Of a stretch of DNA of 64,000 bases, positions 33,901 to 47,000 are shown piece after piece. The position numbers were made by a program, and so were the translations under genes. The stretch comes from Ottelia alismoides (lineage: Eukaryota; Streptophyta; Magnoliopsida; Alismatales; Hydrocharitaceae): assembly GCA_037367405.1 (NCBI GenBank), contig JAZKJV010008269.1:62001-126000 (forward strand). Reading direction: 5' to 3'. The notes beneath the pieces were generated by a model that worked only from the letters and a program-made list of their open reading frames with translations, searched no databases and was not told the origin of the DNA. Positions within the stretch are counted from its first letter, which is position 1. Each line of letters opens with the position of its first letter.

Positions 33901-36900
33901 GGAACTTGAGATGAAGCAGACAAGATGGCAGAGATTGGATTCTGAATCCAGCACCGAGTACTCTTCAACAGAAGCAGGCTGTGATCGTGTAGACATAATT
34001 GGGCCATGGAGACAGAACCTAACCAGCACCGATGAGTCCATCCCCTCCGGAGATGATCCAGTGCATGAGTCAGTTTGCGAGGTCCTCAGAGACGAGTACA
34101 ACTCAGAACCTGCATCGCCCTACATCTTCGATGACTTAGAGGCCCAGTTGGGCCTGTCAGTCCTTACCTCTTTAGGACAATCGGAAGATAAGGATGACGA
34201 TTCGGACGAGGCTTTTGCCGATTGCATGGAAACCTTTGACAATCCGACTCCAGAGCCGAACAACTTGGTGGCAGCGATAACAGAGAAAGATCCAGCCACT
34301 TCCAACACCGAACCAGATCAGATTGAGCCAGATTTCTTAGACGAGCACACTATACCTGAGCTCAAACCTTTACCCACAACACTTAAATACTCCTTCCTTG
34401 CGGGTCAGGACAAGAAATTTTCGATCATCATCAGTTCGCGATTGACCGAGGAGCAGGAATCTCGCTTGCTAGAGATCCTGGAGAAAAACCACAAGGTGAT
34501 AGGCTGGAGCATTTCCGATCTCCACGGGATAAATCCCGCTCTGTGTTCGCACCATATCTACTTGGAGAATGAAGCCAAACCCTCTCATGAATTCCAACGT
34601 CGTTTGAATCCAAATTTACGAGAGGTTGTGAAGAAGGAGATAGAGAAATGGTGCAACGCGGGTTTCATTTACCCAATCTCCGACTCTAAATGGGTGACCC
34701 CAATCCATGTTGTCCCGAAAAAGTCGAGAATTCAGACAACCACCAACGAGGACAGAGAGGAGATCGTGACACGAGTGCCCACGTCGTGGCGTGTCTGTCT
34801 GGATTATAGACACCTGAATGCCGCGACGAAGAAGGATCATTTCCCCATGCCGTTCATCGATAAGATCTTAGAGATACTGACGGGGAAAGAGTTCTTCTGT
34901 TTCCTGGATGGGTTCTCGGGCTACAACCAAGTAGCCATAGTTCCAGAGGACCAGGAAAAGACCACGTTCACATGCCCCTTTGGTACCTATGCTTTCAGGC
35001 GCATGCCCTTTGGGTTATGCAATGCTCCAGGTACTTTCCAAAGGTGCATGATTGCTGTATTCGCCGAAATGGTCGGTGAGTTCCTGAAAGTCTTCATGGA
35101 TGACTTCTCGGTCCACGGCGATTCCTTCGATTCCTATCTTAGGAATCTGGACCGAGTCCTCAAACGATGTTGTGAGGTTAATCTTGTGCTCTCCTGGCAG
35201 AAAAGTCACTTCATGGTGACGGAGGGCATTGTGTTGGGGCATGTCATCTCCAAGAGAGGAATGGAGGTTGACCCTGTCAAGGTGGATGTGATCAGAAGAC
35301 TCCAGCCACCAACCAACGTCAAGCAGTTGCGGTCGTTCCTCGGGCATGTCGGATTTTATCGGAGATTCATTAAGGATTTTTCTAAGATTGCCTGACCGCT
35401 AACTGAGCTTTTAGGCAAAGACATGGAGTTTATTGTTGATCACAAATGTCTTGAGGCCTTTAAGCTATTACAAGGAATGAATATGGACGCACCTATCCTA
35501 CAAGCCCTAGATTGGTCTCTACCTTTTGAGATCATGACAAATGCCTCAGAATTTGTTGTTGGGGCTATGTTAGGACAGAGAAGGGATGGCGTTCCGTTCG
35601 CAATTCACTACGCAAGCAAAGTGCTTGACACCGCTCAACGTAACTATACAGTTACGGAAAAGGAAATGCTTGCGGTAGTGTTTGCCTTGGACAAGTTCAG
35701 ATCTCACTTAATTGGATCCAAGGTAATTGTGTTCACTGACCACACGGCACTGCGATACTTGATGGAGAAGAAGGACATGAAGGCACGTCTTCTTCGGTGG
35801 ATTTTACTTATCCAGGAGTTTGATTTGGACATCCGTGATAAACCTGGAAAGAAAAACGTAGTGGCCGATCATCTTTCTCGTCTCGAAGATCTTAATACTT
35901 CTGAGGATTCACCTATTCGAGACTCATTCCCTGACGAGTCGATTTTTGTTGTCGACTCACTCCCATGGTACGCCAATATCGTGAACTATCTTGTCTCCAA
36001 GATGGTTCCCGAAGATTGGCCCAAGAGCCACATCGACCGACTGAAGTCGGAAGCTAGACACTACCATTGGGAGGATCCGATCCTTTTCTTCAAAGGACCG
36101 GATTGTGTCTGGAGACGATGTATTCCTCAGGAGGAATACCAGAGTGTCCTTTCTTTATGCCACAGCTTGGAGGTAGGAGGACACCACTCCGGGAAGAGGA
36201 CCGCATGGAAGGTACTTCAGTGTGGCTTTTACTGGCCGACTCTGTTTCGCGATGCCATCGCCTTCGTGAAGTCGTGCCCAGTATGCCAGAGAATGGGAGG
36301 AACCATTGGTTCCAAGGATGAGATGCCTATGCAGCCTGTCATCATTTGTGATGTCTTTGACGCCTGGGGCATCGATTTCATGGGCCCATTCCCTGTTAGC
36401 CACGGGTTCGAATATATCCTTCTTGCGCTAGATTATCTATCCAGATGGGTGGAGGATATTCCAATCCGAGCCGCAGACAGCAGGACTGTCTGTAAATTCA
36501 TCAGAGAACACATAATCTCTAGGTTTGGGATCCCCAAAATGATGATATCCGAAGGGGGTAGCCACTTTGTAAATTGGGAGGCGTTATGTATGGCTGAGGT
36601 GTCGAATAGGGAGGTGAAAACTATATTGCAAAAGCTTGTCCGCCCGGATAGGAAGGACTGGTCTCAGATCTTGGATCAAGTCCTCTGAGCGTATAGGACA
36701 GCTTACAAGACACCGTTAGGAACCTCCCCATTCCGAATGGTATTCGGAAAGCCGTGCCATTTGCCCGCAAAGTTAGTGCACAAATCAGAATGGGAAATTA
36801 AGAAGGTTAATTGGAACACACACCTTGGGCAGAAGCAGAGAGAATTGGATCTGAATGAGCTTGTGGAAATCAGAAACTGCGCATATGACAACAGTTTGGT

Positions 36901-37243
36901 GTACAAGGACAAGGTGAAGCGTTGGCATGATAGACATATCAGACGAAAGACCTTTGTTCCTGGACAGAAGGTACGGTTGTTTAATGCTAGGCTAAAGATC
37001 TTCCAAGGCAAGTTGAAGTCCAAGTGGACAGGCCCATTTGTTGTCCGTACGGTGCATGATAGTGGATGTGTCGAGATCTCAGATCTCGCAGATGACGCAC
37101 CGACATTCCTAGTGAATGGACAACTGTTGAAGCACTTTGTCGAATCCAATGAGCAGTTAGTCCATGTTGAGGAGATTGTATTCATGCGCGAGACAGATTC
37201 AAAAGATACACCTCGAGCCGCGTATGAGACCTTGCAACAGTGA
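30911..37243 (+). pseudogene. Athila-like gag-pol polyprotein, nonsense-interrupted
   Basis: One reading frame of about 2110 codons with no frameshift, interrupted by TAG at 32252, 32477, 32579 and 32705 and by TGA at 35393 and 36686. Order of domains follows. Gag (MSNWGDIDSL start), with the capsid core at about 31390-31860 (GDKAAHWLKNLG, FKDLFSKKFYP). A Gln-rich linker that holds all four TAGs. An aspartic-protease-like domain (LLDNGSSINLMP, about 33581-33616; then IILGRPFLRTAGA). RT (34560-35220; FMDDF at 35093-35107). RNase H (35520-35890; first catalytic Asp position reads TNAS). Integrase with an H-H-C-C zinc region and GIDFMGPF; the second acidic position reads SEGGSHF. An in-frame gap of roughly 20-25 residues lies before AEVSNRE. 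The C-terminal part keeps KRWHDRHI and WTGPFVV. The element is inactive as it stands. The start is the Met 3' of the acceptor-like site. Confidence 0.93.
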
Positions 37244-37377
37244 GCTTTAGCCATCGGCAGCATCTTGAAAGATTCAGACCGACTCACTTGTATATATCAT
37301 TATTCTTGTACATTCTATCCTTTCTCCCCTGCGACTCTAGTAACCCATCCCCGCCTCATCAAATCACTATCTTGGAC

Positions 37378-37741
37378 TATACTTAGGATGACCATATCCT
37401 AAGTATAGGGGGGATGAGTCACCTGAGTCGGTTCTCTGTACATTCTCCAGACCACATTGGTCCTCATACTCACTTTCGTCCTATACTTAGGCTGACCTGA
37501 GCCTAAGTATAGGGGGGACCGATGCCCACATTGTATATTCATCCACTTCTCTTCTTGACCTCGCCCACCCCACTTTTTGACTTTCTTCTGCACTTAGGCT
37601 GCCAGAGCCTAAGTATAGGGGGGGCGGTCGATTTCTATACATTTTTCCTTCTCTTTAGCTCTCTTACGCTTAGCACGAGCTATGTCTTTTTCCTCGCTTT
37701 TCATGCTCTGAGGACATAGCACACACTAAGTATATGGGGGG
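37378..37741 (+). repeat. Four hairpin/polypurine modules (element A)
   Basis: Modules at 37378-37413, 37482-37517, 37592-37624 and about 37673-37741. The first three are stems of 9-12 bp (arms TATACTTAGGAT/ATCCTAAGTATA, TATACTTAGGCT/AGCCTAAGTATA, ACTTAGGCT/AGCCTAAGT), each running straight into a G6-7 tract. The fourth has a GCTATGTC/GACATAGC stem and then TAAGTATATGGGGGG. Each ending copies the true polypurine tract TAAGTATAGGGGG at 39206-39218. Confidence 0.9.
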
Positions 37742-37744
37742 CGT

Positions 37745-37870
37745 GTATATATTACATATATACTTTACCCATAGCCCGTACTTTCGCGTATTTTCGCATA
37801 CTTTTGTGTATATATTACATATATACTTTACCCATAGCCCGTACTTTCTCGTATTTTCGCATACTTTTGT
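37745..37870. repeat. 63-bp tandem duplication
   Basis: Two head-to-tail copies, 37745-37807 and 37808-37870, differing by about one base, immediately after the last hairpin/purine module. Confidence 0.9.
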
Positions 37871-39185
37871 GTATATTTTTACAATAATTACGGGTGGGTA
37901 AAAATTGAAAAAATGTATACTTTTATATTTTATAACACTTGTAAATTTTGTATAATACTTATACAACTCTTGTAAATTGTTGTAAAATAGGAGGTATACC
38001 CAAAAAATGAAAATGAAAATAAAAAGGCTTCTTATTTACTTTTGCATATCATCTCTGAATCTGAAAAGAAAAGAAAAAGAGTCTTGCATTTTCATTCATC
38101 TTCATAGCATGACATCTGCATCTCATCTGCATATCTTGCATATGCAAGGTGGAAAGCTAGTGGGTTCTGAACCAAGTTATGAGTAGATATTGAGGATGGA
38201 CTTGATTTGACCTTAATCCACCTAATTTCAGAGGAACCTTATAGGAACTGGAGTTAAGATTTCTCAGGTCAAGCGACTTAATTCTTTGAGTCCGCAAGTC
38301 TATGTTCACATGTCATCTTGATTAGTCTAAGTAGAATATCTTGTGCATACGCATGATTCTTATAGACAATGACCTAACTTGGACAAGCACAATGCACGTA
38401 GCTCTTCATTGATGAGGTGGTGAGGAGGTAGAATCCTTTAGCTTGGAGTAGCACACGGGTGGAAACATCCATCCTCCTCTAGGGAGGGTAGTGCATCTCA
38501 ACCTAGTCTGGTAGTGTTGACGTCTAAGGACAGGATGCTGTGGGTTGCAATAATGCTTCAAAAGAGGGATAGTCTACTGGCTCAAGAGGAAAAACTCCTG
38601 ATGTACATGCTGCATCTTGTATGAGTTTGGAAAAAATGCAAAAACTCCAAAAAAATCAGACATGTCCAAGTGAAAATAAAATACCTGTCGGAGTCTGTAT
38701 ATTAGCAAAGAAATGCAGCTGGATGACTTGGCTACACTGGTCAGGCATCCTGGGATAGGTAGCTACACCGGCTACCGTCCATTCTTCTCTCTACCCCCTC
38801 CTCTTGAGTTGGTCGCACTTGAACTTAGAAGGGAATACCCCGCTCCTCGAGGAAAGAGTTACTGGACCGGGTTATTGAGTTACCTTGTTAGAGGAGGCTG
38901 GTTCCGAGCCATTTCTGATGTGAAGAGTTACATCTCACTTAAACAGTACGAGTAAGAATCATAGTCATCAGAAATTTGCGTTTGAGGATTTGTTCTGACC
39001 TGACTGTTGAGGCATCTTGAATAGAAGACTTGTGGAACTTGAAGTCTGTTAGGTCTTAAATTCAGATCCCAATAAGGTTCCGCCACACAATTAATCCAAG
39101 GGTCGAGTCAATCTCCATTTTCAACTTTTGTTCATGACCTTGGTATGGAACCCAAAATCATTTCACTCTTGCATTTCATTTAGTT

Positions 39186-39219
39186 GCTCGGGGACGAGCA
39201 AGGTTTAAGTATAGGGGGT
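39186..39219 (+). promoter_or_regulatory. Terminal hairpin and polypurine tract (element A)
   Basis: TTGCTCG-GGGA-CGAGCAA stem-loop, then TTTAAGTATAGGGGGT abutting the 3' LTR. It is the plus-strand primer site. Confidence 0.88.
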
Positions 39220-42200
39220 TGATGAATCTGTGATTCATCACTCTAAAAGTTGAAAATAGAGTCTTGTTCCCGAGTAAATAGATGCATATTTCCACTTATC
39301 TTGCACAAAGAGCATTCATTCATGCATTCATAATACATGCATTTTAGCACTCCATTTGCATTAAATAAGAAGCCAAGATCACTTGTAAAATATCCACCAA
39401 TAAAAATAATATCTCCCTTATAATATGTACACCTGTAGTTAATAATATAAGGAAGAAAGCCAAGATCTCCTTTGTAAAAGCACCAATAAAGCCCTAAAAC
39501 CCCTGGACCATAAAATGCCCATAGCTCCCTCATACAAACTCCAAAATAGGTCTACTCACTTTCAGAATAATGCACATTCAAAGACCTTTAAAATGAGTTA
39601 TCCAATTTGGAGCTCATATGAAAAAGTTGGGTTTTTGGGCCTCTATGTATACTATATTTGTGTATACTTGTATTTTTGTATCATATTTGACCTCATCTCC
39701 ATCTTTGGTCAACATGAAACTTGTAGATCTCATCGAGATCTACAACTTTCATGTTTTGAGTTTTTCCAAATTCGGCCTCCTTCTCTCTCTACACTCATTT
39801 CTCTTCTCAGCCAATCACAGTTGGCCACGTGGCGCCCTCTGATTGCGCCACGCGGCCCGCTCCCCTAGCCCTAGCCGCCCACGCCTCAGACCGTTGGATT
39901 TCTCTTTGAATCCAATGGCCCAGCTCGCTCCACGTACGCCTTTTACTTCCACCGTTCGATCACTTCCCATCTTAGATCTGATCCGCCCGTTCGTGCCTCT
40001 CCCACAGTGCGCCATGTGGCACATTATGCGCCATCAGATCTCGCCTTCAGCTCTTCGATCTGCACCGTCCACAAGCGCTTTAATTCCAACTGCCCGATTG
40101 AAGCCCTAATCCCATCTCCACCGTTCGCCAGCGCCTCTCCCATAACGCGACGCGTGGCACATTCAGCACCCTTGATCTCCTCGCCTCGGATTCAATCCAC
40201 GCCGCCCGCTCGCACTCCGCCTTTGACGAGCCACGTGGCGTCATCACGGCCCTTGATCAATTCGCCCTTGATCTAATCCTACCCGTCCCTTAGCGCTTCG
40301 ACCTGGGCCGTTGGATCACAAGATCCAATGGCCAGGACCTCGTCTCCTACCTCCAGACGCCCTCTCTCCCTCGATCTCGACCTTGCGCGAGACGTTCGCC
40401 CTTTCTATTTTCGCCTCCACTCCTGCCGCCCTCGCCGACCGCCAACACCGCCACGACCTTCACCACTCTCCCCTCATCCTCGCCATCTCCCTCAATCACC
40501 ATGACTTCCACCAGAGCTGCTCCACAACTCCCACGAACTCCACCTTCCCGCAACTTCAGCCATCGACTTCATCCTATAAATACTCCACCTCCGGCCACAT
40601 TCATGCCTATCCGCCACCCCAGAGAAGTTCCTTGAGCTCAGAGCATCCGTTTGGTGACAGAAATCGAGTGATTCTTCGAGCGATGACCGGTTTCTTCTCC
40701 GGCGAGATCCACGGTGAACTCTGCCGTGTCGCATCCTCCCTCCGTGAAGCTGCTTGAGCTCAGGGCCCTACCGACCCTTCGAGCGATGACCTGGAACTCG
40801 AGACCGAGCTCCAATCCCTAGGTAACCTCCTCCATCCTTCTTTGATATTCTTCTTAATTTTTCTTGATTTTCTCCGATTTTATTCGCCTTCCACCGTGAT
40901 CTTCTTGCTCCATCTCCATTCCTCCGAGCTCCGCGAAGGAGCTCCGATCTTCGCGCACTCGTCCATAGCTTAAAACACCGTCAACCATCCTCCATCAGCT
41001 CCAGCTCTGCCTCCTGGGCAGAGCACCATCGCCGGACCACCTTCACTCCGACTAGGCCTCACCGTTCGCTTCTCACACCTCCACGAACAGCCCCACGTGC
41101 TTCGGCCATCCGTTAACCATATGTAGGTGCCATCTCGTTCACTGGTCGGAAGCTCGTCGGAGCTTCCCTCGAGCTTCACCGCCACGGTGCTCCAGCACTC
41201 CTCCTCCGCTCCTGAAGCCATCAGATGCCTCGTCGTGCCGCCGCGCATCTTCCGAGATATCTCCGAGCCTCCGGAGAGCTTCACCGACGACATGAGGGAT
41301 GGGCGGAGCAGAGCCAGCTTCACCGGAGCCCCGCCTACTCCTCTGCAGGTGGCGGAGGACCATTGAAGGAGAAGTCCAGCCACCGTTCGATCATCTTGAT
41401 CGAACGGTCAGCATCACACCACGTAGCTTCGCACAGGAGCCGTGGGATCATCCTTGATCCCACGCTCAGGAGTACGCCACGTAGCCCACGACCGGAGTAG
41501 CGGAGAGCCGTTGGATCGATCAGAGATCCTACAATCCGAAGTCAGCCACGTCGCCCTCTTCATCAAGCCCCAGGCACCGTTGGATCAATCCAGATCCAAC
41601 GGTTACTAATTCACCATGCGTCTTCATCCAGCAGCCGTTGGATCACCCTTGATCCAACGGTCTTGATCGCGCCACGACGACTGGTCCGAGCCTCTACCCC
41701 GACCTCTAGGCTTAGACCACCCGAAGCTACTCCGATCCTCCAGCCGAACCTCCAGAGCGCCCGAACCTCGTCCCGAGCCTCCGACGCCGCCCGAGCCTAG
41801 GTCCCCCCACATGAGGAGCACGTGCGGCCTGGGTAAATTGCACTGAGGCCCTGGGAACTTTTAGAAATTGCAAACTAGTCCCTGTGAAGCGCATCCACGT
41901 GAGGAGCACGTGCGACAGTGGAGAAACTGCATTCCACTCCCCAGCATTCTAGGTAATTGCATTAAGGTCCCTGTCAGCATATTCATTTTTAAGTAATTTT
42001 TATTTTCTGTATTGCAGTTACACCCTTGTCTTTGCATGCATATCTAGGTGTCATATTTCATCATTTATAAATTCCAAAAATTGCATGTTGTAGTGTAACT
42101 TGTCCTTTATTTGATGTGACACTTGGCACATTTTTGTATTAACAGTAGAATTTTTAATTAATTAATTGGTCTATTTCTGTGATATTTTGCCCAATTACAC

Positions 42201-42933
42201 CTTTTAATTAATAGAAATGTTTCTGTAATTCCAAAAATTCCCAAAAAATCACATTAGCTCTAGGATAGTTAACTTAACATTGCATAAAAATTTTATCTCA
42301 TTTCCACGCATTTCGAGGCCTAAATAAATTAATTGGTGATTTCCTTAATTTATTTTTAATAGGTTCATTTCACATTAAAATGAAGATATGATAAATTTTC
42401 CTGGATTCCTTATCATTAAATCTATCTAGGATAATTTTAGTTCCCCAAAATTTTGAGATTTGATGTTTATTAAAATTAAATTAGTGAAAATCACCCTGCG
42501 CACATTTTAAATTCACAATAAATTCATTTAGTGTCAGAAAATTCCAAAAAATCAGGGTAGCTTAATTTCACCATATTTCATCATCTGGCCAATTTTCTTA
42601 ATTTTTGGACTCCATTTGAACATATTTCTGATTTAACTATCAAATTGGCTTGATTGTTGCATGTGTCTTGCATAGAAGACAGAAAAAGACCAAAAAAATT
42701 TTCCCCGAAAATCTAACACTTAGATTTCGCTAAAAATTCACCTAAGGAGACAGATGCCTCCCTGAGTTTGACCTTGGACTTCACCAAGTAAAAAAATTTG
42801 CCGCTTGAAATTAACTTGAATCTAATTAAAAGTGGTTTTTGATATTCCTTCTCGTTATCCGACTGCAACGAAATTAAAATTAATTTGGACAGTAATCTGC
42901 TCGAATTAACAAGGGTCGCGGGAGGCGTTATCA
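39220..42933 (+). repeat. 3' LTR of element A
   Basis: 3714 bp, collinear with 25815-29534. TATA at 40575-40582, hairpin at 39711-39755, and the palindrome array again. The first 21 nt form a palindrome (arms TGATGAATC/GATTCATCA). In the 5' LTR the same palindrome has one mutated base. Confidence 0.95.
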
Positions 42934-44005
42934 CTTCTCAACACTTGCTCCACCCTCGTCGATGCTCCCCCGAGCTTCCACGACCATTCACCAAGCAACA
43001 GAACATCAATGGAGCTTGGGAGAGGCCGCTGGAGCCCAAGCCCCTCGCCACCGCATGAGGCGGAGCAAGACGATGTGGATGTCGTCCGATTATCTGGATC
43101 GGAGGGCTCAGGTGATCTCCAAGCCTCAGTGTATACCTGCAGCCTCGGGTGTTACCAGCCTCCTTCCATAGCGCCCATATCATTCACGTGTCCTGAGCCA
43201 CTACTTCGGTCCGAGCCTAGCCCGCACGCGTGCCATGCGTGTGCGGGCTAGGCCAAGGTTTCACAAATTACAATTAGGTACAAGCGAGCGTGCTCCTCAC
43301 TTGCGCACCTGAGAATTTTGTAGAGAAGCCCCACTGGTTTATGATAATTACATATATGCCCCCGTACACAAGGAAAAATATCAGGGAGGCTCCTTTAGCT
43401 TTTGAAAATTTCAAATAGGTCCCTCAGGGGCCTATTTGTATTTATTTATCCATTTATATTCATAGTTTTTACTGCGTTTACGCCCATGCACTATTAATAT
43501 CATATCTTGAACATACGAACTACGATTTAGTTGATTTCAGTTTCATTTTGTTGTTAATATTATTCTCTATCTAATGACATTTTTTATTTACAGATTTGAA
43601 ACTTAAATAACTATGCAATATTTGTGTCAATTGCTCTCCATTCCTTGATGTTGTTAACTCATTTTATAGCTCAATTTGTCTCTAAAATTAACCATTATTT
43701 GATTGCTCATGGATCTGATAATTTTAGGGCGCATTATCACTTGCTTGCATATCATTACATTGCATCTCATTTTAATTGCATAAAATCAAATAAAAATGCA
43801 TGCATCATATTATTCCGTCTTTGCATCATTTCATGTGCATAATGTGTATGCATATCATTCTATGTTATTCATTGTAATTGCATATGAAGACCTAGACTTG
43901 AGAATTTAATTGCTTAATTATTTAATCAATAATTTTCGATGAATAGATGAGGAGGCTCGCGTCCCTGTGTTGGACTTGGTACACTTACCAAGTAAAATAA
44001 TTACC
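42934..44005 (+). repeat. Old Athila-like LTR (Z), right part
   Basis: Resumes Z after element A. It keeps the order seen in LTR B: a GC-rich zone, the AGGTCCCT-type phrase near 43414, then GAGGCTCGCGTCCCTG and TTACCAAGTAAAA near 43950-44000. It lacks the usual LTR end and primer site, so the LTR is truncated near 44005. Confidence 0.7.
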
Positions 44006-47000
44006 ACATATTCAAAGGTGTGGTCTTTGCATGGATTCGTTTTCAGATCTTTCTATAATATAACAAGATATACGACCATTACAACAGTGAAAACGCGGTT
44101 CATCAGCACGACAGTGGATGTCGTCGGCTGTCACTGGTGTACTGGCATAGTGGAGAAGATGGAGTTGCGAGATGGTTCGCTACGGAACGGTGATGGCGAC
44201 GATAGTAGGATGGTGGTGATGGTGATTGATGACAATGTTGATCAACAAGAAGTACTCAGGATGGTGCTCGACTACTCGAGTTGACTCCAAAGACTGGAGC
44301 TGGAATACGACTCTGGTGGTGGGAGGTCGTCACGCAGCGTCATGTATGGCTGCATCGAAGGTGGCACGCCCATCTTATCCATTGTCCTACTGGATCAAGC
44401 GAGGGTGAGGAGTGAACTCATGCTCCTTCAATCCTCTTCTTGGAGCTCCTGCAATATAGCTAAATAGAGAGTTAGATAGCAGATGAAATAGAACTTAAGC
44501 ATACATGGCAGTGACGGAGAGGGGGGTTGCTTAGCCCCCCCAACTCCCAATCAAGTCTCCTATGCATGTCTAAATATAGTGGTCTATATAATTTAATATT
44601 TCTTTTTATTATTAGGACCCCATTATCTGATTAAAAAGTTAGTATTATGATCCATAAAATAATTAGCTATTAATAATTATATAGTGTACATAATCTAATA
44701 AGGATATATCTGCGTCTATCCACCATCATATCCATTTTTAAGCGGGCTTGGATATTCATGTTTTATTTTAGTGAATATGGATACATATAAGAATATTTGT
44801 TTTCATTTTCTTTACATACACAAATATTAATACTTTTTTTTGATGAAAACAAATATTAATACTTATAGCTTTTTTCATTATGATTATAATTTTTTTCTAG
44901 AGTATAAATACATTACAACATATTGACACAAGACAACATATAATTTAATATTCGATGTCATATTTTCTATAGTAAAATATATAATAACGAATATTATTCC
45001 TTGCTTTTTATTTCAATTCACAATGAATAATCACATTCATCATTGCCATATTCCTTGAAACGAATTATATGACGATGGTTATTTGTTTACATTTTCTTCT
45101 AATTGTTGTTAAATCTAGCAATGATTAATATAAATTTTAATGAATATATCAATTAAAAAATCGTTGTTATATGGACATTTAACAACGGATTTGATATTTT
45201 TTGTTAATTACAAGTACAAAAAATGATTTAACAATGAATAATAATCGTTATTATATCTTTAACATCCGAAGATATGGTGGTGAATATTCAAAATTTTCAT
45301 CATCTTATGTCAATTTTCTTATCTTTGGATTTGAATATCTGTATTATCAAATTTATATGTGCAGACACATCAATTTGTGTAGGCATATCTCTAAATATGG
45401 TATATAGTTACATATGGTACATCGTAATTTGGCATCACTTTCAAACGTAGAAAGAAAAAATATCTTTAATATTTATTTATTTATTTATCTCACAAACTTA
45501 TTAAATTGGCATATTATTTTATTTTGTTTTATTTGTAGATTGTATAATTTTTATTTATCAATTATTGACCAATTTAAACTTTACAAAAAAATTCTTCAAA
45601 ATATAAGTGTTAGCAGGCATTTATTGTCTGTAAGATAATTGATATTTGTTTGTTGTATAATCGTATTCGAATTCTGAATCAATTCCCATATTTGTATCCA
45701 TATTTAAGGATATGGTTCGCGATTTGTAATCTTCTCAAGATTTTTACGTAGTCGTATCTATATTTAAAAGCGACAAGAAGAATATAATAACACATATATT
45801 TATATATGTATCAGTTTGTTTGCAACCTTATTTGTATCTGCATCTATTTTAAAATGGATGCATATACACATGTCAAAATATGTATAACATATACGATAAG
45901 GAAGCGAGGTGTGTATGCATATGTTTGCATCCCATATAAAAAGTATTGTATATAATTACTTATTTGATAATATTAAATTTAATGGTATTACTTAATATCA
46001 AATTAATGAATGTGTATTTTAATGAAATGAAGAGTTTTATGAGGATTTTTTGCCAATATATTGGTAAAGATTATTTATGTGAGATTGTAAGTTTACATGG
46101 GAAAATTTTAAAAATCTTCTAAATATTAATGTCATTCAATTAGGAAATATTTGTTGTTAACAGGATCAATGAGGCATATATTAAATAGTAATTCCATGAT
46201 CAATACGAATCAATGCACTACAAATTAACAAGATTATAGTCATGCATATCGGATTCATATAGCAATTACAAGATGCACACATGAACCAATCAAATCATTT
46301 ATACATCATTTTAGGACGAGGTCTAGGAAAGACAAAGCAATAAATAAGTCATGGTAAATAAAATAGTAAAAAAATTAGATTAAAGATCACCAAAGCATCC
46401 ATGTATGGATTGTTCCTACCGAGGATATCACCCCCAAAAATACATGTGCGTAGGGTACATATGATCCGCTTTAAGAATACGATAGCACACGATCGTCATC
46501 CGCACACACTGATGAGATCGTCCTCGAAAGTACCTCAGAGAACTGCAGATGAGAGAAGAAGAAATCACAGGTCGTAGTTGCGATGGAACAGAGAGAGAGA
46601 GAGAGAGCAAAAGATGATGAGAGAGTCTTCTTGCGAGTGAAGAAAACGATATACAAGGGAAGGGTATAAGAAGGCTTATGGCACGACTTTTCATCTTCTG
46701 AAAATACCCCCCCCCCCCCCCAAATGGACACCTCTTTGGATTCTGATACGCCATCTAGATCAGAGCCGCTGGAGTCGAGTCGAATTCCCTCATTGTGATT
46801 GAAGTACAATTAATCCGTAGAATTAATTTATTTGACTCGTTGATGAAATCTGCAACAACAGTATCGAGATCTGAGTTGACTCTCCAGAGCCGAAGTCGGA
46901 TCGAAACGCATGCGCATATGTGTGGTCCTCCATTCCTCCTCTCTACTATTGCTACAAGAGCTTGGGTTATGAACTCATATATAAGCACATCAAAAGTTTA

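Larger units (their letters stand above)
37244..39219 (+). other. 3' untranslated region of element A
   Basis: About 2 kb between the pol stop and the 3' LTR. There is no env-like gene. An 80-codon ORF at 38713-38955 is not recognised. The region holds four hairpin/purine modules (37378-37741), a 63-bp tandem duplication (37745-37870), and the terminal hairpin plus polypurine tract (39183-39219). Confidence 0.8.
25815..42933 (+). mobile_element. Athila-like Ty3/gypsy retrotransposon (element A)
   Basis: 17.1 kb, nearly complete. LTRs of 3720 and 3714 bp begin TGATGAATC and end GTTATCA. The near-matching flanks CTCCT (25810-25814) and CTTCT (42934-42938) are a likely 5-bp duplication with one change. 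It has a tRNA-Asp-type primer site, a 1.36-kb leader, one gag-pol frame, a 2-kb 3' untranslated part with hairpin/purine modules, and a polypurine tract. RT and integrase motifs are of the Athila type (CFLDGFSGYNQ, FTCPFGTYAFRRMPFGLCNAP, VLGHVISKRGMEVD). There is no env-like ORF. It inserted into the related LTR Z. Blocks of the two LTRs compared by eye differ by about 4 percent, mostly transitions. Confidence 0.95.

Noticed and set aside
37378..37624. Possible CRISPR-like or satellite array from the repeated CTTAGG/CCTAAG units
   Set aside because: Spacing is irregular, the units are inverted repeats tied to purine tracts, and the same set recurs in B and C at the same place in the element. 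This is a retroelement feature.
38713..38955. 80-codon ORF upstream of the 3' LTR of element A
   Set aside because: No similarity seen to the B/C 3' regions or to known domains. Left unannotated as a gene.
37244..39219. env-like gene in element A, as found in some Athila elements
   Set aside because: No ORF longer than about 80 codons with membrane-like segments lies between pol and the 3' LTR.
46707..46721. Run of 15 C
   Set aside because: Simple low-complexity tract next to a GA microsatellite. Length may also be a sequencing or assembly uncertainty.
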